27,217 nt of DNA from Tritrichomonas musculus (lineage: Eukaryota; Parabasalia; Tritrichomonadida; Tritrichomonadidae), in contig JAPFFF010000303.1 of assembly GCA_039105265.1 (NCBI GenBank), positions 1 through 27,217 on the forward strand, in the 5' to 3' direction. Shown piece after piece: positions 15,564 to 24,252 of this stretch. A program made the position numbers and the translations under genes. A model generated the notes under the pieces. That model was not told where the DNA came from and did no database searches. It saw nothing but the letters and a program-made list of their open reading frames with translations. Position 1 is the first letter of the stretch. Each line of letters starts with the position of its first letter.

Positions 15564-15611
15564 TAAATTTAATTTATCTTTTTATTTTTTTATCCTCTTA
15601 CAAAAACAAAA

Positions 15612-16319
15612 ATGATAGTAGAGCCAATAAATGAAAATTATGAATGGTTACAATATAATGAACATTTACGGATTATACGTTCAAAGAAAGATAATATGTT
15701 TCAAGCAAATAGTATAATTAGTGCTTGTCAATCAACAAAGAAAATTAAGCATTGGAATGAAAATAAACAAACAAAGGAGTTATTTCAATTTATTTCTGAG
15801 TCAGTCGGAATTCCGCCCGACCAAAAGTTATTAGAAAATCGACCAAATTTACCGAATAATTTGAAAGGAATTTATATTCATAAATTATTAGTAAATCATA
15901 TAGCAATTTGGGCTTCACCTACTTATTCATTCTTTGTTCTAAAATTATTAGATGAGTATTTTGAAAAACAAAGACAAGAACAAAAACCAAGATTAGTACC
16001 TAAAAATAGAGAATATGATTATAAATTCTTAATTTGGTTAGAAGAATTAAAAGATAATCCAGAAAAAGTTAAATTACATTTAGTCAAACGTCATAAAGAT
16101 TATTATCGTGATATCAAACCAAAAGAAAAAAATCAATGGTATTTCAAAGATAATATGCCAATAGCTATGACACCAAATAGAGATATAAAAGATATTATTC
16201 GTAAGAATTTTGGTACAAATGATGTTTCAATTTATAGTTCTATCATTACTGCTTCAAAAACATGTTTAGATAAATTAAAGAGGTTAATAGATGAATATAT
16301 TAGTCATTATCAGGAATGA
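15612..16319 (+). CDS. KilA-N domain protein
   Basis: The 235-residue protein carries a KilA-N DNA-binding domain in residues ~10-125. It opens with a strand-rich part (LRIIRSKKDNMFQANSIISA), then has KHWNENKQTKELFQFIS. The hallmark helix is GIYIHKLLVNHIAIWASPTY followed by SFFVLKLLDEYF. KilA-N domains are common in phages, nucleocytoplasmic large DNA viruses and related elements, often in regulators. The C-terminal ~95 residues (YDYKFLIWLEELKDNPEKVK and on) are a second, unrecognised domain, as is usual for this architecture. Its 49-base leader lacks the AACGG motif, unlike its neighbours. It could regulate element genes; that is inference. Confidence 0.8.
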   Translation: MIVEPINENYEWLQYNEHLRIIRSKKDNMFQANSIISACQSTKKIKHWNENKQTKELFQFISESVGIPPDQKLLENRPNLPNNLKGIYIHKLLVNHIAIWASPTYSFFVLKLLDEYFEKQRQEQKPRLVPKNREYDYKFLIWLEELKDNPEKVKLHLVKRHKDYYRDIKPKEKNQWYFKDNMPIAMTPNRDIKDIIRKNFGTNDVSIYSSIITASKTCLDKLKRLIDEYISHYQE

Positions 16320-16355
16320 GATATAAAAACGGTTTTGACACTTCATTATTTTTAA
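16320..16355 (+). promoter_or_regulatory. Element-type promoter
   Basis: AAACGGTTTTGACACTTCAT then TATTTTTAA leads directly to ATG 16356; TCATT fits the initiator. Confidence 0.68.
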
Positions 16356-16616
16356 ATGAGTGAACCTGACTTTTTCGAAGAGAAGAAAAAGATTGATGAT
16401 CAAACAAGAGATTTTCTATCGAATGTTCGAAATGATTTGAATATAACGAAAGTTCTCATGCAAAAAATAAATTCTCAACTTGATGAATTAACTTCAAGAT
16501 TGGAACGTTTAGAAAGTTCTGTCCAAAGAATTGATCGAAAAGTTGCTGAACGTGGTGTTCAAATCGAACAATTAATAAAAGACGTTTTCGTTCTTCAATT
16601 AACTCGACCTAAATAA
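16356..16616 (+). CDS. Short coiled-coil protein with regular heptads
   Basis: The 86-residue protein has the cleanest heptad pattern in the window (VLMQKINSQLDELTSRLERL, then ESSVQRIDRKVAERGVQIEQ). It is likely a dimeric or trimeric coiled coil over residues ~30-80. No other domain is visible. It lies directly before the polymerase gene, with 62 bases between stop and the next ATG. Confidence 0.68.
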   Translation: MSEPDFFEEKKKIDDQTRDFLSNVRNDLNITKVLMQKINSQLDELTSRLERLESSVQRIDRKVAERGVQIEQLIKDVFVLQLTRPK

Positions 16617-16678
16617 ACATTTTCTTTTTAATTAACGGTTTTGACAGACCATTATTTTTATTGTAAAAGAAAGTTAAC
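16617..16678 (+). promoter_or_regulatory. Polymerase promoter
   Basis: TTAACGGTTTTGACAGACCA then TTATTTTTATTG precedes ATG 16679 by about 30 bases. The AACGGTTTTGACAGACCAT string is shared with 7277-7293 and, inverted, with 20520-20540. Confidence 0.68.
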
Positions 16679-19600
16679 ATGACAACAACTATTAGAGCGA
16701 ATCCTAACAGATTAATGGAGATTTATAATCTCTTAACGAATGGTAAGGAAACGTTTAAAGAATTCTCTAAAAAGAATGGGGATCGGAGTAAAGAAATATT
16801 AAATGAGTATATTATACAAAAAGTTAAAGAAAATGGTTACGATGGAAAATTGAATGGGGATTCAATATTTTGGTTCGTTAAAGGTTTAACTCATTCAAAT
16901 CTCCCTCAATATTTAAATCAACCTCCTCCAGAAAAAGAATTTACTGAACCCCCACCATCGACACCAATTGAGCCAGAAAAATCAAATTTACGTGAAATAA
17001 TTGCAAATGCACCACCAAATGTACCTTTGAGAAAATTAATGCCCGTTAGTGAACAAAATGTACCTTTGAGAAAATTAGTTCCACCTCCTGAGCCAAAATC
17101 AAATGAATATGAACCAAAAAGACCAACTGATCCTTATTTCTTAAATATTCAGAATTCAATTAGACCTCATTCAAAAGATGATTCATTTATTCAATTCATG
17201 AAAATTAATAATGAAAATGATCAAGATAGAATTGTTGATGGTTATATAAAAATGTTAAATGATTCACCAACTGATTGGAGAATTAATTTTGAACAATTAA
17301 ATGATTATGGTCGAAAGAAATTATTTCCATTCTTAAGAAAGAAATTTGAAAATGAAATAGGTGAATTAGCTGCAACAGAAAAATATAAATTATCTTATTC
17401 AGTTGGAGGTCAATGGCATTCTGTACCTTTAAATGGAAAAACTTATGAAGAATTATTAAAGAATTTAACAGAAGAGAATTTCATTTATCAAATTGAAAAG
17501 AATCCAGGTTGGGAATATGATTTAGAAGGTCAAAGATTACCTGAATTTTCATTATTTTCTCAAATCAAATTTAGTATATTAAAACATCCAAAACATAAAA
17601 ATACAGTCGATGGAGGATTCTTTAAATATTTATTAAAACCTGGTTGTCCAAAAGTATTAATTGATTACCTCGTTCGATTACAAATATTTGATAGTTTAAT
17701 TAATGAAAAGACAAAGAAAATAAAAGAAGAATTAAATGATTGTTGTTTCATTTATGCTTTACAACAAACTGGAAATTATTCAGAATCATTATTAAATCAA
17801 ATTAGATTAAGGATTCAAAATAGATATTTATCACAAAGTAGTATTAATCATTTATGTGAAGAATTTAATATTCATCTTAATTTAACTTATATTGATGATA
17901 ATTCTGTTGCTCAAAAACAATCTGTACGTTCAATGGATAAAGGTAAAAGAAAAACATATATGGGTATACAAAAAGCTGAACCAGAACGAACTCATAAATT
18001 CAATGTATATCAAAAACATTATTTCATCGAAGAAAAGACTCCATTTACATATTATTATATCAAAAATATTGAAAAGTTAGATGAAGACAAATATAATAAA
18101 GATTGGATTACAGATCATTGGACAAAAGGTAGATCATTTATAACTTCTTCAAACTTGATTAGAGAATTATTTAAGAAAAATTATTTCATTCCAATTAATT
18201 ATTCACAAGAACATTTATTACATTCAATATTTTATAATGAAATTGATCAAGATATTTCAAATACTACATTAGAATATAAAGATGAATATTGTTGTAAATT
18301 AATTGAACCAAAAACAAAAATAATCAAACAAGTAGAAACTTCTTATTGGTTTTGTGATTTTGAATCTGATACAAGTTCAAAAATTCATATTCCATTCTTA
18401 TGTTGTTTACATTCATTAGATGGGAAAATTAAGAAAGAATTCTTAGGTGAAAAATGTAATATAAATCTATTGAAATATTTACCTACTGATTCAATTTGTT
18501 ATTTTCATAATTTGGCTTATGATATTAGAATGATTTTACAAAACAATAATCAAAATATAAAAATATTATCATCAATTATTAAAGGAAATCAATGTTTTAA
18601 TATGACTTTGAAATTTGAGAACAAAAAGATAACATTTAAAGATAGTTATCCAATTTTCTCTTGCAAGCTATCAAATCTACCATTAATGTTTAATATTCCT
18701 TGTGAAAAAGAAATTTTCCCATACAAATATTATACATTTGAAAGATTAAGAACAAATAAAGGTCAAATTAATGAAGCAGGTAAAGAAGAAGATAAAACAT
18801 GGACTGAACAAGATTATCAATTATTTCGTTCAAATATTAACAAAATTAAGGGATGCCGTTTAAATAATAATGAATTTGATATGTGGAAATATGCATTATT
18901 TTATTGTCATCAAGATGTTCGAATATTAAGAGAAAGTTTTGTTAAATTTAGACAAGGTTTCATTCAAGATTTCAAAATCGATCCATTCAAATATATTTCA
19001 ATTTCTTCTTTAGCTAATGATGTATTTAATCATAAAGTTTATTATGGTCATGATTTATATTCAGTAGGTGGAATTGTTAGGAAATTTTGTTCATATGCTG
19101 TTTATGGAGGTAGATGTATGACTGCTTATAACAAAAAGTGGCATATCACTGAAAAATTAGCAGATTTTGACGCAGTTAGTTTATATCCTTCAGCAATTCA
19201 TAGATTATATACCGTTCAAGGAAAACCAGTAGTAATATCCAAAACTGAATTAAATTATGAATTTTTATCAAAACAAGGTGCATATATAGTAGAAATTTTA
19301 GTTACTGGAATTCATAAACATTATCCATTTCCATTAATCGTTAAGAAAACAAAAGATGGTAACCTTAATGATGATAAATTCGATAAACCTTTCAAAATGA
19401 TTGTCGATAATATTTATTTAGAAGATCTCATTGAATTTCAAAAAATAGATTTCGAATTAATAAGAGGTTATTATTGGCCTGGAAAAAGAGAATATCATAT
19501 CCAAAAAGAAATTCAAAAAATATTTGAGAAAAGATTAGAATATAAAAGTCAAGACAATCCTTTACAAAATTTATATAAATTAATTATGAATAGTTGTTAT

Positions 19601-20338
19601 GGTAAAACCATTGAAAGACCTATTGAAAAAGATTTTAAATACATTAATGATCAAGATACTTTAGATAATTATTGGATCAAAAATTATAACAAAATTGTTG
19701 AAGATATTGAATTACAAAATAATATGCATGCTGTTAGAATATTGAGACCAATTGATAAACATTTTAATTTTTCATTATTAGGTATTCATGTATTAAGTAT
19801 GTCAAAAAGAATCATGAATGAAGTGATGTGTCTTGCATTTGATATTGGTTGCCATATTTATTATCAGGATACTGATTCAATGCATATTGAAATAAATGAT
19901 TTACCAAAATTACAAAAAGCTTATAAAGAAAAATATAATCGAGAACTCATAGGTAAATATTTAGGTCAATTCCATTCAGATTTTCCAACTATAAATGGTC
20001 ACAAAGAAATGCCAGAATCAATTGAATCATACTTTTTGATGAAAAAGATGTATATTGATAAGTTACAAGATTCTACAGGTGAAATTGATTATATGACTCG
20101 TGGGAAAGGATTAACTGAACAATCTATTAAATATGCTTATAAGAATGAATTTGATAATGATCCAATGAAATTATATAAATATTTATACGAAGGGAATCAA
20201 CAAACATTTGATCTTACAAAAGGTCAACCATGTTTCCAAATGAATAAAAATATGACTGTATCAACCTTAAATGAATTCAAAAGAAGAATATCAACACCAT
20301 ATAAAGAAGGAAAGAGAGAAAAATATTTTGAATATTAA
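16679..20338 (+). CDS. Protein-primed family B DNA polymerase (Polinton)
   Basis: The 1219-residue protein has all core motifs in order. The proofreading exonuclease motifs are ExoI CDFESD (D560, E562), ExoII FHNLAYD (N611, D615) and ExoIII YCHQD (Y742, D746). The polymerase motifs are A DFDAVSLYPSA (D831), B KLIMNSCYGK (K967) and C YQDTDS (D1064, D1066). This is the protein-primed subgroup that copies linear DNA from a terminal protein. The ~550-residue N-terminal extension has a Pro-rich linker (about 80-150, with two NVPLRKL(M/V)P repeats) and a DCCFIYALQQTG segment near 354-365. The latter recalls the Cys-containing motif seen upstream of other Polinton polymerases and is sometimes compared with OTU-like proteases; that is tentative. 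The frame is open throughout and looks whole. The start follows an element-type promoter. Confidence 0.93.
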   Translation: MTTTIRANPNRLMEIYNLLTNGKETFKEFSKKNGDRSKEILNEYIIQKVKENGYDGKLNGDSIFWFVKGLTHSNLPQYLNQPPPEKEFTEPPPSTPIEPEKSNLREIIANAPPNVPLRKLMPVSEQNVPLRKLVPPPEPKSNEYEPKRPTDPYFLNIQNSIRPHSKDDSFIQFMKINNENDQDRIVDGYIKMLNDSPTDWRINFEQLNDYGRKKLFPFLRKKFENEIGELAATEKYKLSYSVGGQWHSVPLNGKTYEELLKNLTEENFIYQIEKNPGWEYDLEGQRLPEFSLFSQIKFSILKHPKHKNTVDGGFFKYLLKPGCPKVLIDYLVRLQIFDSLINEKTKKIKEELNDCCFIYALQQTGNYSESLLNQIRLRIQNRYLSQSSINHLCEEFNIHLNLTYIDDNSVAQKQSVRSMDKGKRKTYMGIQKAEPERTHKFNVYQKHYFIEEKTPFTYYYIKNIEKLDEDKYNKDWITDHWTKGRSFITSSNLIRELFKKNYFIPINYSQEHLLHSIFYNEIDQDISNTTLEYKDEYCCKLIEPKTKIIKQVETSYWFCDFESDTSSKIHIPFLCCLHSLDGKIKKEFLGEKCNINLLKYLPTDSICYFHNLAYDIRMILQNNNQNIKILSSIIKGNQCFNMTLKFENKKITFKDSYPIFSCKLSNLPLMFNIPCEKEIFPYKYYTFERLRTNKGQINEAGKEEDKTWTEQDYQLFRSNINKIKGCRLNNNEFDMWKYALFYCHQDVRILRESFVKFRQGFIQDFKIDPFKYISISSLANDVFNHKVYYGHDLYSVGGIVRKFCSYAVYGGRCMTAYNKKWHITEKLADFDAVSLYPSAIHRLYTVQGKPVVISKTELNYEFLSKQGAYIVEILVTGIHKHYPFPLIVKKTKDGNLNDDKFDKPFKMIVDNIYLEDLIEFQKIDFELIRGYYWPGKREYHIQKEIQKIFEKRLEYKSQDNPLQNLYKLIMNSCYGKTIERPIEKDFKYINDQDTLDNYWIKNYNKIVEDIELQNNMHAVRILRPIDKHFNFSLLGIHVLSMSKRIMNEVMCLAFDIGCHIYYQDTDSMHIEINDLPKLQKAYKEKYNRELIGKYLGQFHSDFPTINGHKEMPESIESYFLMKKMYIDKLQDSTGEIDYMTRGKGLTEQSIKYAYKNEFDNDPMKLYKYLYEGNQQTFDLTKGQPCFQMNKNMTVSTLNEFKRRISTPYKEGKREKYFEY

Positions 20339-20348
20339 TGATTGTTTA

Positions 20349-20516
20349 CTAACCCAATATATTTAACCAAAAGTAGAGAAGGTTCAAGCAAATGTTAATA
20401 ATTACGATCATAACAACAATCCATAAACACCAATTCGGAGGTGGAGAATCACAACAATAATCATCGTTGTGGTCAATTCTTTCACTTTGAGATTGATCAA
20501 TTAAAGGTTCAGACAT
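20349..20516 (-). CDS. 55-residue tail-anchored membrane protein
   Basis: A short minus-strand frame encodes MSEPLIDQSQSERIDHNDDY, a CC..PPP break, then a strong membrane helix (LWIVVMIVIINICLNLLYFW) ending LNILG. Reality is supported by the promoter: reading leftward from 20566, CGGTTTTGACAGACCATTTT precedes ATG at 20516 by the usual distance. It is convergent with the polymerase gene. Cytosolic N terminus and C-terminal anchor are inferred from the layout. Confidence 0.66.
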   Translation of the reverse strand: MSEPLIDQSQSERIDHNDDYCCDSPPPNWCLWIVVMIVIINICLNLLYFWLNILG

Positions 20517-20566
20517 TTAAAAAAATGGTCTGTCAAAACCGATCTAACCGTTTTCATTTTTTATTT
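20517..20566. promoter_or_regulatory. Bidirectional promoter of element type
   Basis: Leftward CGGTTTTGACAGACCAT serves the 55-residue gene; rightward AACCGTTTTCATTTTTTATT serves ATG 20567. Each arm has its own CCGTT/CGGTT site. Confidence 0.7.
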
Positions 20567-20827
20567 ATGTTATTTGTATTAATATTGTTACCAATAATTG
20601 ATGCTTTGTCAAATCTCCATCCTTCGAAGGAAGATTTTTTCAAATATCTACATGATTTAAATGATATGAATAGGGAAGCCAGAGAACTTCGAGAAGCGAT
20701 TCGAGGTAGCGAGCATTTCATTTTTAAGAAAAAGGAAAGTCTTCAAAGTGTGGAAGAGAGAATCAAGAAAATGAAAGAAAGAATCCAAGAGTACATCAAA
20801 AATAACCCCCATGACTTTGATCTTTGA
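20567..20827 (+). CDS. Secreted or membrane-anchored coiled-coil protein
   Basis: The 86-residue protein begins with a signal peptide or anchor (MLFVLILLPIIDALS). A charged coiled coil (about 30-80, with MNREARELREAIRG and SLQSVEERIKKMKERIQE) follows. The start at 20567 is fixed by the TTTCATTTTTTATTT box; the longer frame opening with GTG at 20441 overlaps the opposite gene and the promoter. It has the same plan as the gene at 12438. Confidence 0.66.
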   Translation: MLFVLILLPIIDALSNLHPSKEDFFKYLHDLNDMNREARELREAIRGSEHFIFKKKESLQSVEERIKKMKERIQEYIKNNPHDFDL

Positions 20828-20883
20828 GAATAAACAATAAGCTTTTTTAATTTTTTTAATTTTTTATTTTGTCTCAAAAATAT

Positions 20884-21210
20884 ATGACAAAGACTAGGAT
20901 CCGTTGGAATACTCAAAAAGTGAGAGAAGAAATGGCTAAAGAAAATTGTATATTATTAGATGATTACAAAAGAGGAGATATTCGTATTCATTATTTATAT
21001 GAAGGTAATGAATTTTCAGTAAGGTGGTCAGATTGGATGAAAAAAGATAGGCCATCAAGACCACATTTGAAAGGAGGAAATAGAAAAATAACAAAATCAA
21101 AGAGTGTTGATAACTTAAATAAAACTTTTGAAGATCCTGAAAATGGAGAAGAGGAAAATGAAAATGAAGAAGATTTTAATGAGATAGAAAATGAATTACA
21201 TCAAGAATGA
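20884..21210 (+). CDS. Hypothetical protein, possible small DNA-binding fold
   Basis: The 108-residue protein has an ordered first half (ENCILLDDYKRGDIRIHYLY, EGNEFSVRWSDWMKKDRPSR) and an acidic tail (ENGEEENENEEDFNEIENEL). The first half recalls short strand-rich modules found next to viral homing-type nucleases and helix-turn-helix proteins, but the match is by eye and weak. ATG 20884 is used; a TTG lies in frame 15 bases earlier. No AACGG promoter precedes it, and from here to the right edge the element-type promoter is not seen. Confidence 0.55.
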   Translation: MTKTRIRWNTQKVREEMAKENCILLDDYKRGDIRIHYLYEGNEFSVRWSDWMKKDRPSRPHLKGGNRKITKSKSVDNLNKTFEDPENGEEENENEEDFNEIENELHQE

Positions 21211-21303
21211 ACTCATTAATATGTTAGAGCAATTTATATTAGAGAAGTTAGAGTTGGAAATAGGTTTGATGTGAACTTTTTCTAGAATTTTGCAAAATCA
21301 AAA

Positions 21304-21477
21304 ATGCCACCAAAAAGAACGAAAATGTCAAAAATCCCGCCAGAATTATTGTATTTAATCGAAAAACAAATAAGAAAAAGAAGCAAACCAACACGAAAAA
21401 CAACAACAACACCAAGAAAAGCGAGATCAAATAAAGGAATCAAAAGATCAGGAGTAAAAAGAACAAGAAAAAGATAA
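21304..21477 (+). CDS. 57-residue very basic protein
   Basis: A short frame encodes MPPKRTKMSKIPPELLYLIE, then a Lys/Arg/Thr-rich tail (KQIRKRSKPTRKTTTTPRKA and a final KRTRKR). The composition is that of a DNA-condensing or nucleic-acid-binding peptide. It is the first of a run of basic genes. Below the usual length cut-off, but the frame is clean and coding-like. A virion-core-like role is inference. Confidence 0.58.
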   Translation: MPPKRTKMSKIPPELLYLIEKQIRKRSKPTRKTTTTPRKARSNKGIKRSGVKRTRKR

Positions 21478-21533
21478 AAAAAGAAAAAATATTTTTATTT
21501 TTTGATAATTTAATGAAAAATCAAAAATAAACA

Positions 21534-22058
21534 ATGTCAGAAAATGCAGTAAAGAAAGTTGTCGAGGCAGTTGGAGCAGCAGCAGAAGCAGGTGCAGCAG
21601 CAAAAGGACCACCACTACCAAAATTTAAACCTATAAATAAGAAAGCAGGAACAGTAAAGAAAAAACAAGGGCCACCACTACCTAAATTTAAACCTATAAA
21701 TAAGAAAGCAGGGACAGTTAAGAAAAAAACCACAGCTGCACCAAAAAGACGTCAAGCAGCAGCAGCAATGGATTTATCTCATAGATCAAAAGAAGAATTG
21801 CAAGCTTTCTGTTTGGCCCAAAAAATTCGTATTGAACCAACTTATACCAAGGAAAAATTAGAAAATCTTATTCAACGTTGGGCTAAAACAGGATATACAA
21901 ATCCAAAAAGAGCAAGTGCAAAACCACCAAAGGCACCAAAGGCACCAAAAATGACGAAAAGTGGAAAACCAAGAAAAACAAGATCAGATAAAGGAAAAAC
22001 ACATAAGACAAGACCAAATAGAGTTGCAAGACTTTATTATGGCCCAAAAGAAAAATAA
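21534..22058 (+). CDS. Basic protein with SAP-like domain and duplicated Pro/Lys segment
   Basis: The 174-residue protein begins with an Ala-rich helix (VVEAVGAAAEAGAAA). Two tandem copies of a 21-residue segment (GPPLPKFKPINKKAGTVKKK) follow. A SAP-like helix-loop-helix occupies about 80-120 (LSHRSKEELQAFCLAQKIRI, then KEKLENLIQRWAKTG), and a Lys/Arg/Pro tail ends the protein. SAP domains bind AT-rich DNA. This layout resembles core or chromatin-like DNA-packing proteins of DNA viruses; that comparison is inference. The antisense hydrophobic frames here are shadows of its Lys-rich composition. Confidence 0.68.
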   Translation: MSENAVKKVVEAVGAAAEAGAAAKGPPLPKFKPINKKAGTVKKKQGPPLPKFKPINKKAGTVKKKTTAAPKRRQAAAAMDLSHRSKEELQAFCLAQKIRIEPTYTKEKLENLIQRWAKTGYTNPKRASAKPPKAPKAPKMTKSGKPRKTRSDKGKTHKTRPNRVARLYYGPKEK

Positions 22059-22087
22059 ATAAATCATAATTATTTTTACAAGTATAA

Positions 22088-23692
22088 ATGTCAAAAAAAG
22101 TAAATACAAAACGATCAAATACAACACCAGAAGCGAAAAAATTAATGAAACAAATATCAAATGCCAAAATGAGAACAGATGTTGGAAAAGGAGATAGTTA
22201 TTCTTTTACTGACGATAGATATTATAGAATCAAAACAGTTGATAATTTGGTTCATGTAATCAAAGGAGTTCATGAATATGTTTTTACTCCAAGAGAATGG
22301 GCAAAAAGGAAAAAAGGAACAAAAATTGTAGCTCAAGAAGTCAAAAAAGCTCATTCTGATGACCTGAATGCAGCATTAGCTTGGAAACGAAAAAAGAAAG
22401 CAGGAGAGAAAAAACAAGAGAAGATGGAATGGGTACTCAAAGGAGGAATTCCACCACAGTTACAGTCGAAAGAAAATGAGCCAAAGCCAAAAAAGGCGAA
22501 AGAAAATGAGCCAAAGCCAAAAAAGGCGAAAGAAAATGAGCCAAAGCCAAAAAAGGCGAAAGAAAATGAGCCAAAGCCAAAAAAGGCGAAAGAAAATGAG
22601 CCAAAGCCAAAAAAGGCGAAAGAAAATGAGCCAAAGCCAAAAAGAACAAGAGCAAATGTTCCTAGAGCAAAAGATTTTGTTGATGCGAAAGAGAAGAAAA
22701 GATTAGATAAAATAAATAAAATGATAGCTAAATATGGTGAAATACCAAAAGCTAAAAGAATTGAAAAATTACAAAAATTAGGATATAATGTAGATAACAA
22801 TACAGATGACGAAAAATTAAATATCTGGTTACATGAAGCAGATTGTATTCAAAAAGGTAAATATCGATATTTATCTTATGGAACTTTATTTAATACAATT
22901 CAATCAAAAAAATTTCAAAAAATTCAACTTAATCCAATTCCACCAGATGCAACAAGAATGGATTTAGTTCAAACAATGTATGATATAGCAAAAGGGAAAT
23001 TTGGTAAAGAAGTAAAAAAGACGAAGACAAGAGCAAATGTTCCTAGAGCAAAAGATTTTGTTGAAGCGAAAGAGAAGAAACAAACAAAAAAGAATTCTCA
23101 AAAATGGGACTCATTGAGTAAAAATGATTTGTTTGATTTATTGAATCAAAATGGATATTTTGTCAATTTTAATTTATCGAAACAAGAATTAATTAAGCAA
23201 TGTAAAGATAATGGAATAACCATGCCAAAACAAAAACAACAGAGAAAACCAAAACCGAAAAAGGCGAAAGAAAATGAGCCAAAACCGAGAAAACCGCTAT
23301 CTGAAGCAAAACAAAGAAATCAAGAATTGAGAGAAAAATATAAAGGAATTAAAATTGATAGTCTTCGAAGATTGTTAAGAAGAAATGGTATTGATTTTAA
23401 TGAAACAATGAAAAGAAAAGATATTATTGAATTAATTGAATCAAATAATCTAGTATATAAAAAGAGAGAAAGAAAACAAAAACCAATAACCGAAACAAAT
23501 GAGGCAGTAGGAACACCCATTCCTCCACCTCCACCACCAGTGAGCGTTAGCGAACCCAATCCACCAATAACAGAAACAAATGATGCAGTTGGTACTCAAA
23601 CTCAAAGACCTCCGTTATCTAATCGATCACAATATGCTCAAACAATAATGAAAAGATTAAATGGGGAAAAAAAAATTCCAGGAACAGAATAA
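22088..23692 (+). CDS. Large basic protein with SAP-like motifs and KENEPKPKKA repeats
   Basis: The 534-residue protein is extremely Lys-rich. An ordered N-terminal module (about 30-85, YSFTDDRYYRIKTVDNLVHV) is followed by six KENEPKPKKA-type repeats (about 128-186). Next come a repeated TRANVPRAKDFV(D/E)AKEKK segment (about 186 and 314) and at least three SAP-like helix pairs: RIEKLQKLGYNVDN, NDLFDLLNQNGYFVNF..QEL and IDSLRRLLRRNGIDFN..KDI. The end is Pro-rich (PIPPPPPPVS). A DNA-binding or packing role is inferred from composition and SAP-like motifs. The start is an ATG 29 bases after the preceding stop. Confidence 0.7.
   Translation: MSKKVNTKRSNTTPEAKKLMKQISNAKMRTDVGKGDSYSFTDDRYYRIKTVDNLVHVIKGVHEYVFTPREWAKRKKGTKIVAQEVKKAHSDDLNAALAWKRKKKAGEKKQEKMEWVLKGGIPPQLQSKENEPKPKKAKENEPKPKKAKENEPKPKKAKENEPKPKKAKENEPKPKKAKENEPKPKRTRANVPRAKDFVDAKEKKRLDKINKMIAKYGEIPKAKRIEKLQKLGYNVDNNTDDEKLNIWLHEADCIQKGKYRYLSYGTLFNTIQSKKFQKIQLNPIPPDATRMDLVQTMYDIAKGKFGKEVKKTKTRANVPRAKDFVEAKEKKQTKKNSQKWDSLSKNDLFDLLNQNGYFVNFNLSKQELIKQCKDNGITMPKQKQQRKPKPKKAKENEPKPRKPLSEAKQRNQELREKYKGIKIDSLRRLLRRNGIDFNETMKRKDIIELIESNNLVYKKRERKQKPITETNEAVGTPIPPPPPPVSVSEPNPPITETNDAVGTQTQRPPLSNRSQYAQTIMKRLNGEKKIPGTE
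22471..22644 (+). repeat. 30-base tandem repeat, six units
   Basis: Five consecutive units (22471-22620) are identical base for base and a sixth is partial (22621-22644). Each encodes KENEPKPKKA. A diverged cousin occurs at about 23250-23285. Perfect identity points to recent slippage or exchange. Confidence 0.92.
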
Positions 23693-23699
23693 TCACAAA

Positions 23700-24252
23700 G
23701 AAATATGAACCGAAAAAAATAAATTTACCTAACGTAGTTCATGTAAATCTTCCAATACAAAAACCAGAACCAAAACAAAAACAAAAACAAGTTATTACAA
23801 CTCTTCCAAATAGTGAGAAATTCAAACAAAATATTATTCAAGATTCAATAAAACCAACAAAAACGGTTCAAAAAGAGTCACCGTTAAGAACTCAATATGA
23901 TGATAATCCTGAATTTTATGATAATTATTTCGATAATCCACAATCTGATTTTGAAGATAATTATTTTGATAATCCACCATCTGAATTACCAAAACAAGAA
24001 CCAATAGTCGAAATTGATTATAATTATGTTCCAATTGAAGATGATCTGAGAATAACCAATTCAACTGATCCACCAAAACAAAAACAAAAACCAAAACAAA
24101 AAGGAAAATGGAGGTCCAAAGATGAGATATATAATGAGATGGTCAAGAAATTAGAAAGGAAAGGAATTCCAATTCCTGAAGGTGCAACTATCAAACAATT
24201 AAAAGATTTAGATAAAACGGTTAAAGGGCAATCTGGTCGACCAAAAAAATAA
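23700..24252 (+). pseudogene. Coding-like stretch, looks like part of a broken element gene
   Basis: Codon use, a Lys/Gln/Pro-rich composition (KPEPKQKQKQ), a duplicated acidic motif (DNYFDNP, twice) and a closing SAP-like segment (RKGIPIPEGATIKQLKDLDK) all suggest real protein-coding sequence. It does not form a complete gene by itself and looks broken. Its content fits the neighbouring basic proteins. Confidence 0.5.

Noticed and set aside
22351-22800. Minus-strand hydrophobic repeat protein (FGFGSFSFAF type)
   Set aside because: It is the antisense reading of the 30-base Lys-rich repeat; hydrophobicity is a by-product of the sense composition.
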